Shown in pieces: positions 1 to 5,954 of a stretch of DNA of 9,072 bases. The stretch is from Candidatus Stercoripulliclostridium pullicola. Its GTDB lineage: Bacteria; Bacillota; Clostridia; Christensenellales; DTU072. Location: positions 1 to 9,072 of the forward strand of contig JADINF010000101.1 of the NCBI GenBank assembly GCA_017694145.1, given 5' to 3'. The notes beneath the pieces were generated by a model that was not told where the DNA came from, did not search any database, and saw nothing but the letters and a program-made list of their open reading frames with translations. The position numbers and the translations under genes were made by a program. How positions within the stretch are numbered: position 1 is the stretch's first letter; every line of letters starts with the position of its first letter.

Positions 1-750
1 GTTCTTGGGTTTATGGATACCGGGCGTGTCCGCGAAAGCGATCTGAAGTCCGGGCGCGTTATATACGCCGATTATCCTGTTGCGCGTCGTCTGCGGCTTC
101 CAGCTTACGATAGCCACTTTTTCGCCCACTATGGCGTTTATGAGCGTCGACTTACCGGCATTTGGTCTGCCCAGTATGACCGCGACGCCCGAACGTTCCG
201 CGATCTCCCTCTCGTTCCCGCCTTCCGTGTCGCCCGTTTCCTCGTCGCAAAAAGCGTCCTCCGCAGTGAGTCCGTCCTCGTAATCGCGAGTAATGCCCTC
301 GGAATCGAGTATTTCGTCCTGTAATTTTTCCATTTCTTCGCGTTCGGCCTCGTCTTCGTGATCGAAACCGAGCAGATGAAGCATACCGTGCACGCTCAAA
401 AACGCCGCTTCGCGGGAAAGCGAATGTCCGTACTCGGCGGCTTGCGCGAAAGCGCGTTCGGGACAAATATAAATTTCGCCGAGCATGACCGCTCCCGTTT
501 CGGGATCGCGATCGTCGGGATAATCCTCGGCGGCGAAAGGAAGCTTTACTTCGAGCGCGGGAAAACTCAGTACGTCGGTAACGGAGTCCGCGCCGCGCGC
601 TTCCGCGTTTGTCGCGCGCATGCGCTCCGCGTCGATGAAGCCTATCTCGACTTCTACGCTGTCCGCGTCTATACCGAAACGGCGTAACGCGCCGCTTACC
701 GCTTTAGTGACGATATTGCCGAATTTGCCGGCGTCGTAAACGTTAATCAT
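1..750 (-). CDS. ybeY-era: YbeY-Era fusion: rRNA maturation endoribonuclease joined to ribosome-assembly GTPase (partial, 3' end outside window)
   Basis: One uninterrupted frame of 250 codons runs from ATG at 750 to the window edge. Residues 1-150 are YbeY, a metal-dependent endoribonuclease acting in 16S rRNA 3'-end maturation and ribosome quality control. The conserved R52 lies just before TDVLSFP (58-64), and the zinc motif HGMLHLLGFDH has H121, H125 and H131. Residues about 150-186 form a Glu/Asp-rich linker. From about 187 the sequence is Era, which binds the 3' end of 16S rRNA: G1/P-loop GRPNAGKS (194-201), switch I PQTTR (219-223) and G3 DTPG (241-244). The window ends there, so the NKxD motif and KH domain are not seen. 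I checked the frame codon by codon and found no stop or start-stop junction between the halves. No strong Shine-Dalgarno precedes the ATG, and no in-frame alternative start exists upstream in the 69-nt gap after pgpH. The fusion is direct observation; its function is inferred from the two families. Confidence 0.93.
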   Translation of the reverse strand, partial: MINVYDAGKFGNIVTKAVSGALRRFGIDADSVEVEIGFIDAERMRATNAEARGADSVTDVLSFPALEVKLPFAAEDYPDDRDPETGAVMLGEIYICPERAFAQAAEYGHSLSREAAFLSVHGMLHLLGFDHEDEAEREEMEKLQDEILDSEGITRDYEDGLTAEDAFCDEETGDTEGGNEREIAERSGVAVILGRPNAGKSTLINAIVGEKVAIVSWKPQTTRNRIIGVYNAPGLQIAFADTPGIHKPKN

Positions 751-792
751 ATATAAAATCTGACCGTTGTTATTCTTCGTAGCGACACGCCT

Positions 793-819
793 TCCCCGCT
801 TTTTTGGGGGAGTAGCGGG
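793..819. other. competing hairpins between pgpH and ybeY-era
   Basis: The 69-nt gap after the pgpH stop holds two mutually exclusive inverted repeats. TCCCC (793-797) can pair with GGGGA (807-811), and CCCGCT (795-800) can pair with AGCGGG (814-819). There is no T-run after the stem on the minus strand, so this is not an obvious terminator. It may stabilise or process the intercistronic mRNA, or it may be the remnant of a short palindromic intergenic repeat. Only the inverted repeats themselves are seen. Confidence 0.35.
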
Positions 820-2307
820 TCATTTGTCTTTTTTGTTATTGTTATACTCTATCCTGCCGTGATAAATGGAAGGTATCGCGGTAGCAAGCGTATCTTCGAT
901 TATCTGCAGGTCTTTGTAGGTTATCGCGCACTCGCTGAACTGGTCGGAATCGGCTTTCTGCTTAATGATGTTGTGCACGAAGGCGCGGTAGCTTTCGGGA
1001 GTCTTGAGTCCCGACACGGCACGGCTAGCCGCTTCCGCGGTGTCCGCTATCATGATTATCGCCGCGATTTTAGTCTGCGGTTTGGGACCCGGATAGCTGA
1101 ATCCCGCTTTGTCGAGGTCGTCCTCTGTAAAATTCTGCGCTTTATAAAGGAAATAATTGACGGGCGTCGTGCCGTGGTGCTGTAGCGCCACGTCCGCAAC
1201 GATGTCGGGCAGTCTTTCTTTGCGCAACATCGCGCTTCCTTCGGTAACGTGGCTGACTATCATCGAAACGCTTACCTCGGGAATAACGTCGTCGTGAGGG
1301 TTATAACCTTTCTGGTTCTCGATGAAATATTGCGGATTTTTGGTCTTGCCCACGTCGTGATAATAGGCGCAGACCTTGGCGAGCTGACTGTTTTCCCCTA
1401 TCGCGTCGGCGCAAAGCTCCGCGAGATTACCGACGACCATACTGTGGTTGAACGTTCCGGGAGCTTCCTGCGCAAGTCTTTTAAGCAAAGGATTGTCGAG
1501 CGAACACAATTCCGCAAGACGGAAACCGGTATCGAGTCGGAAAAGGAACTCCATAACGGGCAGAATTATCATAAACAAACCTATCGACAGCACCACCGAA
1601 ACGAAGCTCCAGAGTCCGCTCATCAGAATAGCGGCGGCGTCGGAAGAATCGATGACGAGGTTGATAAGTATCGGAAGCACCGCCGTGCAGATGCCTACGA
1701 TGAAGCCCGTCAACGTGAATTTGAGGCGGTTATCGGCTTTGTCTATGAATACGATAAGGAAGATTGACGCCACCATGGATGTGATAAGCGCCGCGGAGCT
1801 TTCCACCACTTTTGCGCTTCCGAAAACGAAAACGTAGGTAAGATAGAACGCCTGCGAAATAAGGATGTTGGTCACAACGCCGACGCGCTTGTCGATAAGC
1901 GCCGCGACGAGCAGAGAACAGAGAGTGAGCGGAGCTGCGTACAGAGAAATAAGCCTTCCGAACACGAGCGCGAGCGCGAACGTAAGAGTGACCGAGGTAG
2001 CGAGGACGGGAAGAAGCTTATGTTTGGAGTCGTCGGCGTCCTTCCTCACGTAATATGCGTAAAGCAAAAGCGTGGACATAATGATCGCCATTATGACCGT
2101 AAGTATAAGTATCTGAAGCCATACCTTGCCGTTAAATATGTCTTCCGCGCCGCTCACGTTATCGAGAGAAACGAGGCGTACGAGCATTGCGAGTATAAGC
2201 GAAACCCCTATCATAAACAGCACCTGAACGGCGATCAGTCTTACTTTGCGGTCGGTAAGACCTGCAGGTGAAGCTAGTCTGTTTTTCCGGATCTTAGTGT
2301 TAGCCAT
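820..2307 (-). CDS. pgpH: PgpH-type HD-domain cyclic-di-AMP phosphodiesterase lacking the extracellular domain
   Basis: A 495-residue membrane protein of the 7TM-HD family, which hydrolyses c-di-AMP to pApA on the cytoplasmic side. An N-terminal hydrophobic segment (about 22-46) is followed by only some 16 polar residues, then about seven more hydrophobic segments between 63 and 255. The cytoplasmic HD domain keeps the expected ligands: H288, H317-D318 (YYHDVGK), H353 (VSHVTEG), H377-H378 (QHHGT) and D422 (ADTAEAA). Their spacing matches characterised PgpH proteins. Family members are usually about 700 residues. The missing part is the large extracellular 7TMR-HDED domain that normally sits between the first and second membrane segments. 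The start at 2307 is chosen because GAAAGG lies 7 nt upstream. An in-frame ATG at 2358 overlaps the yqfD stop (TAATG) and would add 17 residues, but it has no better ribosome binding site. It lies downstream of yqfD and upstream of ybeY-era in the same operon. Confidence 0.93.
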   Translation of the reverse strand: MANTKIRKNRLASPAGLTDRKVRLIAVQVLFMIGVSLILAMLVRLVSLDNVSGAEDIFNGKVWLQILILTVIMAIIMSTLLLYAYYVRKDADDSKHKLLPVLATSVTLTFALALVFGRLISLYAAPLTLCSLLVAALIDKRVGVVTNILISQAFYLTYVFVFGSAKVVESSAALITSMVASIFLIVFIDKADNRLKFTLTGFIVGICTAVLPILINLVIDSSDAAAILMSGLWSFVSVVLSIGLFMIILPVMEFLFRLDTGFRLAELCSLDNPLLKRLAQEAPGTFNHSMVVGNLAELCADAIGENSQLAKVCAYYHDVGKTKNPQYFIENQKGYNPHDDVIPEVSVSMIVSHVTEGSAMLRKERLPDIVADVALQHHGTTPVNYFLYKAQNFTEDDLDKAGFSYPGPKPQTKIAAIIMIADTAEAASRAVSGLKTPESYRAFVHNIIKQKADSDQFSECAITYKDLQIIEDTLATAIPSIYHGRIEYNNNKKDK

Positions 2308-2314
2308 ATTTAAT

Positions 2315-2320
2315 CCTTTC
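2315..2320 (-). promoter_or_regulatory. ribosome binding site deciding the pgpH start
   Basis: GAAAGG on the minus strand, 7 nt before ATG 2307, supports the MANTK start over the ATG at 2358. Confidence 0.65.
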
Positions 2321-2331
2321 GTATGTATATA

Positions 2332-2347
2332 TGCGGGCGCACCCGCA
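2332..2347 (-). other. GC-rich hairpin between yqfD and pgpH
   Basis: A perfect 6-bp stem (TGCGGG / CCCGCA) closes a 4-nt loop between the yqfD stop and the chosen pgpH start. There is no T-run, so it is not a terminator. It fits an intercistronic RNA structure and argues that this stretch is untranslated, although the longer pgpH reading frame would run through it. Confidence 0.5.
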
Positions 2348-2357
2348 CGATCGCACA

Positions 2358-3332
2358 TTACGAAATGCGCGTTATTACTTCATAGTATATACTTATTACA
2401 ACGCTTTTGTCCAGCTTTTTCACGTTAAATGACGAACCGACAAAGATTTCGTACTCGGCAAGCGAAGCGCAGAATTCGTTTTTGCGCGCCTCGATATCCG
2501 TTGCGGCGCGTAAGGCAAACGTCTCTTCGTCGGCGTATTCCAGCTGTTCGACGCGCGTGACTTTCGCCTCCACTATGCCCATGGCACGCACGGGTACGGG
2601 GTCGTTCTCGCCCGCCGAAACGTAGGGCGCGATGAGGACGTCGCCCGCTTTCACCGTATCGCCGCATTCCACTTCCGCAGTCCCCCTCAACGTCACTATG
2701 CGCGTTATCACTCCGCTTTCGCGTGCAAGTACGGGAATAGGATTTTGGGTATCCGTTATTTCTGTTTCGGGAAGCTCCTCAACGATTTCTACAACTATGC
2801 GTTTACCTTCTCTGACAACTTTCGCATACGCCACTCCGTCGCATCTTAACACCGCTTTTTCTATACTTTCGAGGTCGGGATATGCAAACAAGCGTGGCGT
2901 TTCGACGTACTCGGATACCGCCGCGGCGATGACCTCTTCGGACACGAGAGCGTTCCCGCGTATCTCCACCTCCGCTACGAGCGTACTGTAAACGTAGGTA
3001 AGCGCGCAGGATATCAATACGCCGGCAATAAGCGCATAACGCCCGACGAATTCCTTAGCGCGGCGCTTGAGTCCGCCCGCTTTCACGACCCGGTAGACCC
3101 TGTCGTTTTCCGAAAGTATCTTTTCCGCCTGCGGAAGCTCCGCTTCCGTAACTGAAAAGCGCATTTTATCGCCGTCGATCCTGACGTCGCGCACCTTTAC
3201 CCCGCCGCCGGTAAGAAGGTTCAACGTGTACGCGGGAGCCCCTTCGCTGCAAAGTTCCGCTTTACCCGCAAATATACCCGTCTTTTCTTCCGAATTTTGC
3301 GAGCTTAATAACGGTTTAGCCCATCTATTCAC
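2358..3332 (-). CDS. yqfD: sporulation protein YqfD, short form
   Basis: A 324-residue protein of the YqfD family, a mother-cell sporulation membrane protein whose biochemical role is unclear. A cytoplasmic N-terminal part (1-97) ends in a basic stretch (KRRAKEF). It is followed by one membrane segment (about 98-118), then an outward-facing part. The first section of that part (about 120-187, EVEIRGNALVSEEVI onward) resembles a POTRA/FtsQ-like domain, followed by a region with a GDTVKAGDVL motif (224-233). Family members are usually nearer 400 residues. The start is a GTG at 3332, with AGGAG 8 nt upstream inside yqfC. The two genes overlap by 8 nt, which suggests translational coupling. The stop TAA overlaps an ATG (TAATG) that could also start pgpH. 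The yqfC-yqfD pair is strong evidence for a sporulating lineage; it does not prove that this organism sporulates. Confidence 0.85.
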   Translation of the reverse strand: MNRWAKPLLSSQNSEEKTGIFAGKAELCSEGAPAYTLNLLTGGGVKVRDVRIDGDKMRFSVTEAELPQAEKILSENDRVYRVVKAGGLKRRAKEFVGRYALIAGVLISCALTYVYSTLVAEVEIRGNALVSEEVIAAAVSEYVETPRLFAYPDLESIEKAVLRCDGVAYAKVVREGKRIVVEIVEELPETEITDTQNPIPVLARESGVITRIVTLRGTAEVECGDTVKAGDVLIAPYVSAGENDPVPVRAMGIVEAKVTRVEQLEYADEETFALRAATDIEARKNEFCASLAEYEIFVGSSFNVKKLDKSVVISIYYEVITRIS

Positions 3333-3570
3333 CTTTCTTTCTCCTATCTATACCGCTTATCCTGCCCTTTATGAGCAACTCGTCCGCGTTCATTTCGCAT
3401 ATTTCGAGCGCGTCGCCCTTGATCGTGACGGTGCCGCCGGTTATACGTATCACCGTTTCTTCCGGAGAGTACGACGATATGCCGCGGTGACCTTCGATGA
3501 ATACCGTTTCGCCCGCGCTGAAAGTAATCTTATCCAACATTATTTCTTTGACAGCAACAGAAAAGCCCAT
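3325..3570 (-). CDS. yqfC: sporulation protein YqfC (YabP/YqfC family)
   Basis: A small protein of 81 residues. The core from about residue 24 (FIEGHRGISSYSPEETVI) through TVTIKGDALEI and DELLIKGRISGI matches the YabP/YqfC family, which is expressed during sporulation in Bacillus and clostridia. It ends in a basic tail (RRKKGE) and overlaps yqfD by 8 nt. The start is uncertain. ATG 3570 gives the usual distance to the HRGI motif but lies inside a terminator-like stem and has no clear ribosome binding site. An internal ATG at 3540 would give a 71-residue protein, with only a weak AAAGAAA upstream. No function beyond the family assignment can be stated. Confidence 0.85.
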   Translation of the reverse strand: MGFSVAVKEIMLDKITFSAGETVFIEGHRGISSYSPEETVIRITGGTVTIKGDALEICEMNADELLIKGRISGIDRRKKGE

Positions 3571-3594
3571 ACCATATTATATCGGGTACGGGCT
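3555..3594 (-). terminator. Rho-independent terminator-like hairpin after dnaB, overlapping the yqfC start
   Basis: On the minus strand AGCCCGTACC (3594-3585) pairs with GGTATGGGCT (3573-3564): ten pairs including one G-U, with an 11-nt loop. The stem runs straight into TTTTCTGTTG. It lies 36 nt after the dnaB stop. The 3' arm contains the ATG at 3570, and the loop contains TATAAT (3581-3576), which may also serve as a promoter -10 element for the yqfC operon. Confidence 0.55.
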
Positions 3595-3629
3595 ACGTTA
3601 TTCCTTACGAACTTTCTATGCTACGGACT

Positions 3630-5051
3630 TCAATCCTCCGACGACTGCTGCTTTTTCTTGCTTGCAGTTTTCGGGAAAGTATAAATGGTCTGGTCGGACG
3701 ACTCGGTGAAGCGCACGTGACGCCCCTCCCATACGTATCTTATCTGCGCAAGTTCGCCGTTACGGTGCTTGGCTATATCCAGTATGATATTGCACGCCTC
3801 TTTGGTCTTTTCCTCCTCGTTTTCCCTCGAAAGGAACATGACCATATCGGCGTCCTGCTCTATCGCTCCCGATTCGCGCAGGTCCGAAAGCCTCGGTTGC
3901 TTGTCGTCGCGCCCTTCGATGCTTCTCGACATCTGCGACAACGCTATCACGGGGCACTGTAATTCCATCGCCATTATCTTCATCATACGGCTTATGTCCG
4001 AAACGTCGGTCTGTCTGCTCGAAGAGGAACGTATCTTGTCCTTATCGTTCGCCATTAACTGGAGATAGTCCACTATCACGAGATCCAGGCGCTTGTCCGC
4101 GGTCATGGATTTAAGGCGTCTGCACTTACTCGCGATGTTTCCCGGCGTCTGCATCGAAGTCGAATCGAAATATATCCTGCAATTCGAAGCTTCCACGTGC
4201 GCGCTCCAAAGCTCCGACTGGTCGCTTTCGCTGAGGCGCGCGCTGCTCAGTTTACCCATGTCCACGCCGGTATTCGTCGCAAGCACTCTCTGCACTAGCT
4301 GTTCGGCGGACATTTCGAGAGAGAACATCGCCACCACCGCGTCCTCGTGCTCTTTGATGATATTCGATATAATATTCAAAGCAAACGAAGTTTTACCTAC
4401 GGACGGACGCGCGGCAAGTATTATAAGACTCGAAGGCTGAAGTCCGTTCGTGATCTTGTCGAAGATCGGGAAATGAGTTTTAAGTCCTTTGCGCGCGGCG
4501 GGATTTATAGCCATCTGTTCGAGCCTTCTCAGGAAACGCGAGCTCGGCGCCTCGATGTGCTCGAGTCCGCTCGCGGTAGCCGCGAGGTTGATACCGTAGA
4601 CGAGGCGCTCGGCGTTATTGACCGATTTGTCCGCGTCCTGCGAAGTATATGCGTCCTCGGCTATCTCCTTACTTATCGCGATAAGCCTGCGCATGATCAT
4701 ATCGCGGCGCAGGATGTCGAGATGATCGCGGTAATTGACGGCGCTCGGAGTTATCTGCGTAAGATCGGTAAGATAGCCGAGCATGTCTATGTCCGTCTTG
4801 TTGGTCTTGGTAAGAACGTCGTTCACCGTAATGACGTTGACGGTAACGCCTCTGTTGAAAAGCGATTGCGCCGCCTCGAAAATGATCTTGTGCCTCGGAT
4901 TATAGAAATAATCGGAATTTATCGTAGGCGCGACGTCGGCAAGCACCTCGCCGTCTATAAGCATACAGCAAAGAACGTACTGCTCCGCCCCGAAATTGTT
5001 GGGATATTGTCTGTACCCCTGTTTTGATTCGTTGATCTCTTTTTCACTCAT
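3630..5051 (-). CDS. dnaB: replicative DNA helicase DnaB
   Basis: A 473-residue hexameric 5'-3' helicase that opens the replication fork and interacts with primase (called DnaC in Bacillus). The N-terminal domain (about 15-125, from NNFGAEQYVLCCML) is typical. The RecA-like C-terminal domain begins near 190 and carries Walker A ARPSVGKTS (214-222), Walker B LDLVIVDYLQLM (322-333, D328), SQMSR (372-376) and SDLRESGAIEQDAD (389-402), a DnaB signature. Length is close to the usual 440-460, with a polar Lys/Ser/Gln-rich tail. ATG 5051 has GGAG 9 nt upstream. The gene follows the unknown membrane protein by 42 nt. In many Firmicutes dnaB follows rplI; here it does not. No intein or insertion is seen. 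Confidence 0.97.
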   Translation of the reverse strand: MSEKEINESKQGYRQYPNNFGAEQYVLCCMLIDGEVLADVAPTINSDYFYNPRHKIIFEAAQSLFNRGVTVNVITVNDVLTKTNKTDIDMLGYLTDLTQITPSAVNYRDHLDILRRDMIMRRLIAISKEIAEDAYTSQDADKSVNNAERLVYGINLAATASGLEHIEAPSSRFLRRLEQMAINPAARKGLKTHFPIFDKITNGLQPSSLIILAARPSVGKTSFALNIISNIIKEHEDAVVAMFSLEMSAEQLVQRVLATNTGVDMGKLSSARLSESDQSELWSAHVEASNCRIYFDSTSMQTPGNIASKCRRLKSMTADKRLDLVIVDYLQLMANDKDKIRSSSSRQTDVSDISRMMKIMAMELQCPVIALSQMSRSIEGRDDKQPRLSDLRESGAIEQDADMVMFLSRENEEEKTKEACNIILDIAKHRNGELAQIRYVWEGRHVRFTESSDQTIYTFPKTASKKKQQSSED

Positions 5052-5096
5052 TGGAATTTTCTCCGTAGTACAAAGTGCGATATTTCGTTGTTATTT

Positions 5097-5954
5097 TCAA
5101 TTCTCCCGCGCGCGTTTTATGCCGACGACTACGAACGTTACGCCGGTGACGATAAGCGCCGCCGTGATGACGATAAGATACCAGCTTGCGGTATTGGGCG
5201 AGTGCTGAACGAGGGTGATCTCTCTCGCGCGCTCGTCTACGGACATTCTGAATTCGTGCACGTAACTCTGCTTACCGTCCGGAGATTTGAAAACATACAC
5301 GTAATCGGCGTCCGACTCGATAAGCTTGGTCGAATACGCCGTGCCGTAATTGAATACGAAATCTATATCCGAAAGAGGAAGCAGACCGTCCGCCGTCAGT
5401 TCTCCGTATACGTAATTCAGGTAATTGTCCGCCTCGGCGTCGGCAAACGCCGTCCGATAGCTTACCACGTAATCGGAAAAGAAAAATCCGTTATACACCG
5501 TGCCCGACGACGTCCCGACGTCATAGCCCGTTTCGCCGTTGGCTATCGACATTTCCTCCGCTCCGGAGTATTCCGCAAGCACTGCGTTAACGAAAAATCC
5601 TTCCTCGTCGTAATCGACGCGCATGCCTGCCTCCTTGAAGCGATCGGAAACAGCTTTGAGCTTCGCCTTAACGGCTTCTTCGATCTGCGCTTCGGCTACC
5701 GCGGAACTTACGTTCGCCGTAACGGAGTCAACGTCTACGTACACCTGTATGCCGTACCGGTAGCTCCCGTCCGTGAACATCAGGGAATTGTATATTATTT
5801 CCACCGGCGAAGCGGTCGGCTTGCCGCCGTCGTAAACCTTGACGTCGGCACGTGAAAACGTAGCTATAGCTACCGAACCGTAAACTATTACGATTATTGC
5901 GGCTATTGCGAGCAGGACAACGCCCGCTTTGAAGATCGCGGCGGTTTTTTTCAT
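5097..5954 (-). CDS. unrecognised two-TM membrane protein coupled to pepF
   Basis: A 285-residue protein of no family I recognise. A short basic N-terminus (MKKTAAIFK) leads into a membrane segment (about 10-33). An acidic, Tyr-rich domain of some 220 residues follows, including a predicted helix at about 85-108 (AVAEAQIEEAVKAKLKAV). A second membrane segment (about 258-279) ends in a basic tail (KRAREN). Positive residues at both ends predict that the termini are cytoplasmic and the large domain outside. ATG 5954 is chosen because it overlaps the pepF stop (ATGA), indicating translational coupling. An open frame continues upstream to 6212 but only through the pepF coding sequence, and it gives Arg-rich shadow peptide. 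No Cys or His cluster or enzyme motif is visible. The gene lies between pepF and dnaB, which gives no firm clue to function. Confidence 0.8.
   Translation of the reverse strand: MKKTAAIFKAGVVLLAIAAIIVIVYGSVAIATFSRADVKVYDGGKPTASPVEIIYNSLMFTDGSYRYGIQVYVDVDSVTANVSSAVAEAQIEEAVKAKLKAVSDRFKEAGMRVDYDEEGFFVNAVLAEYSGAEEMSIANGETGYDVGTSSGTVYNGFFFSDYVVSYRTAFADAEADNYLNYVYGELTADGLLPLSDIDFVFNYGTAYSTKLIESDADYVYVFKSPDGKQSYVHEFRMSVDERAREITLVQHSPNTASWYLIVITAALIVTGVTFVVVGIKRAREN

Noticed and set aside
4347..5027. Open frame of 226 codons on the + strand opposite dnaB
   Set aside because: It is a shadow of dnaB, which carries full helicase motifs on the other strand.
5088..5855. Open frame of 255 codons on the + strand opposite the unknown membrane protein
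   Set aside because: The minus-strand frame has a coupled start, two membrane segments and sensible composition. The + frame is Arg/Val/His-rich with no recognisable features.
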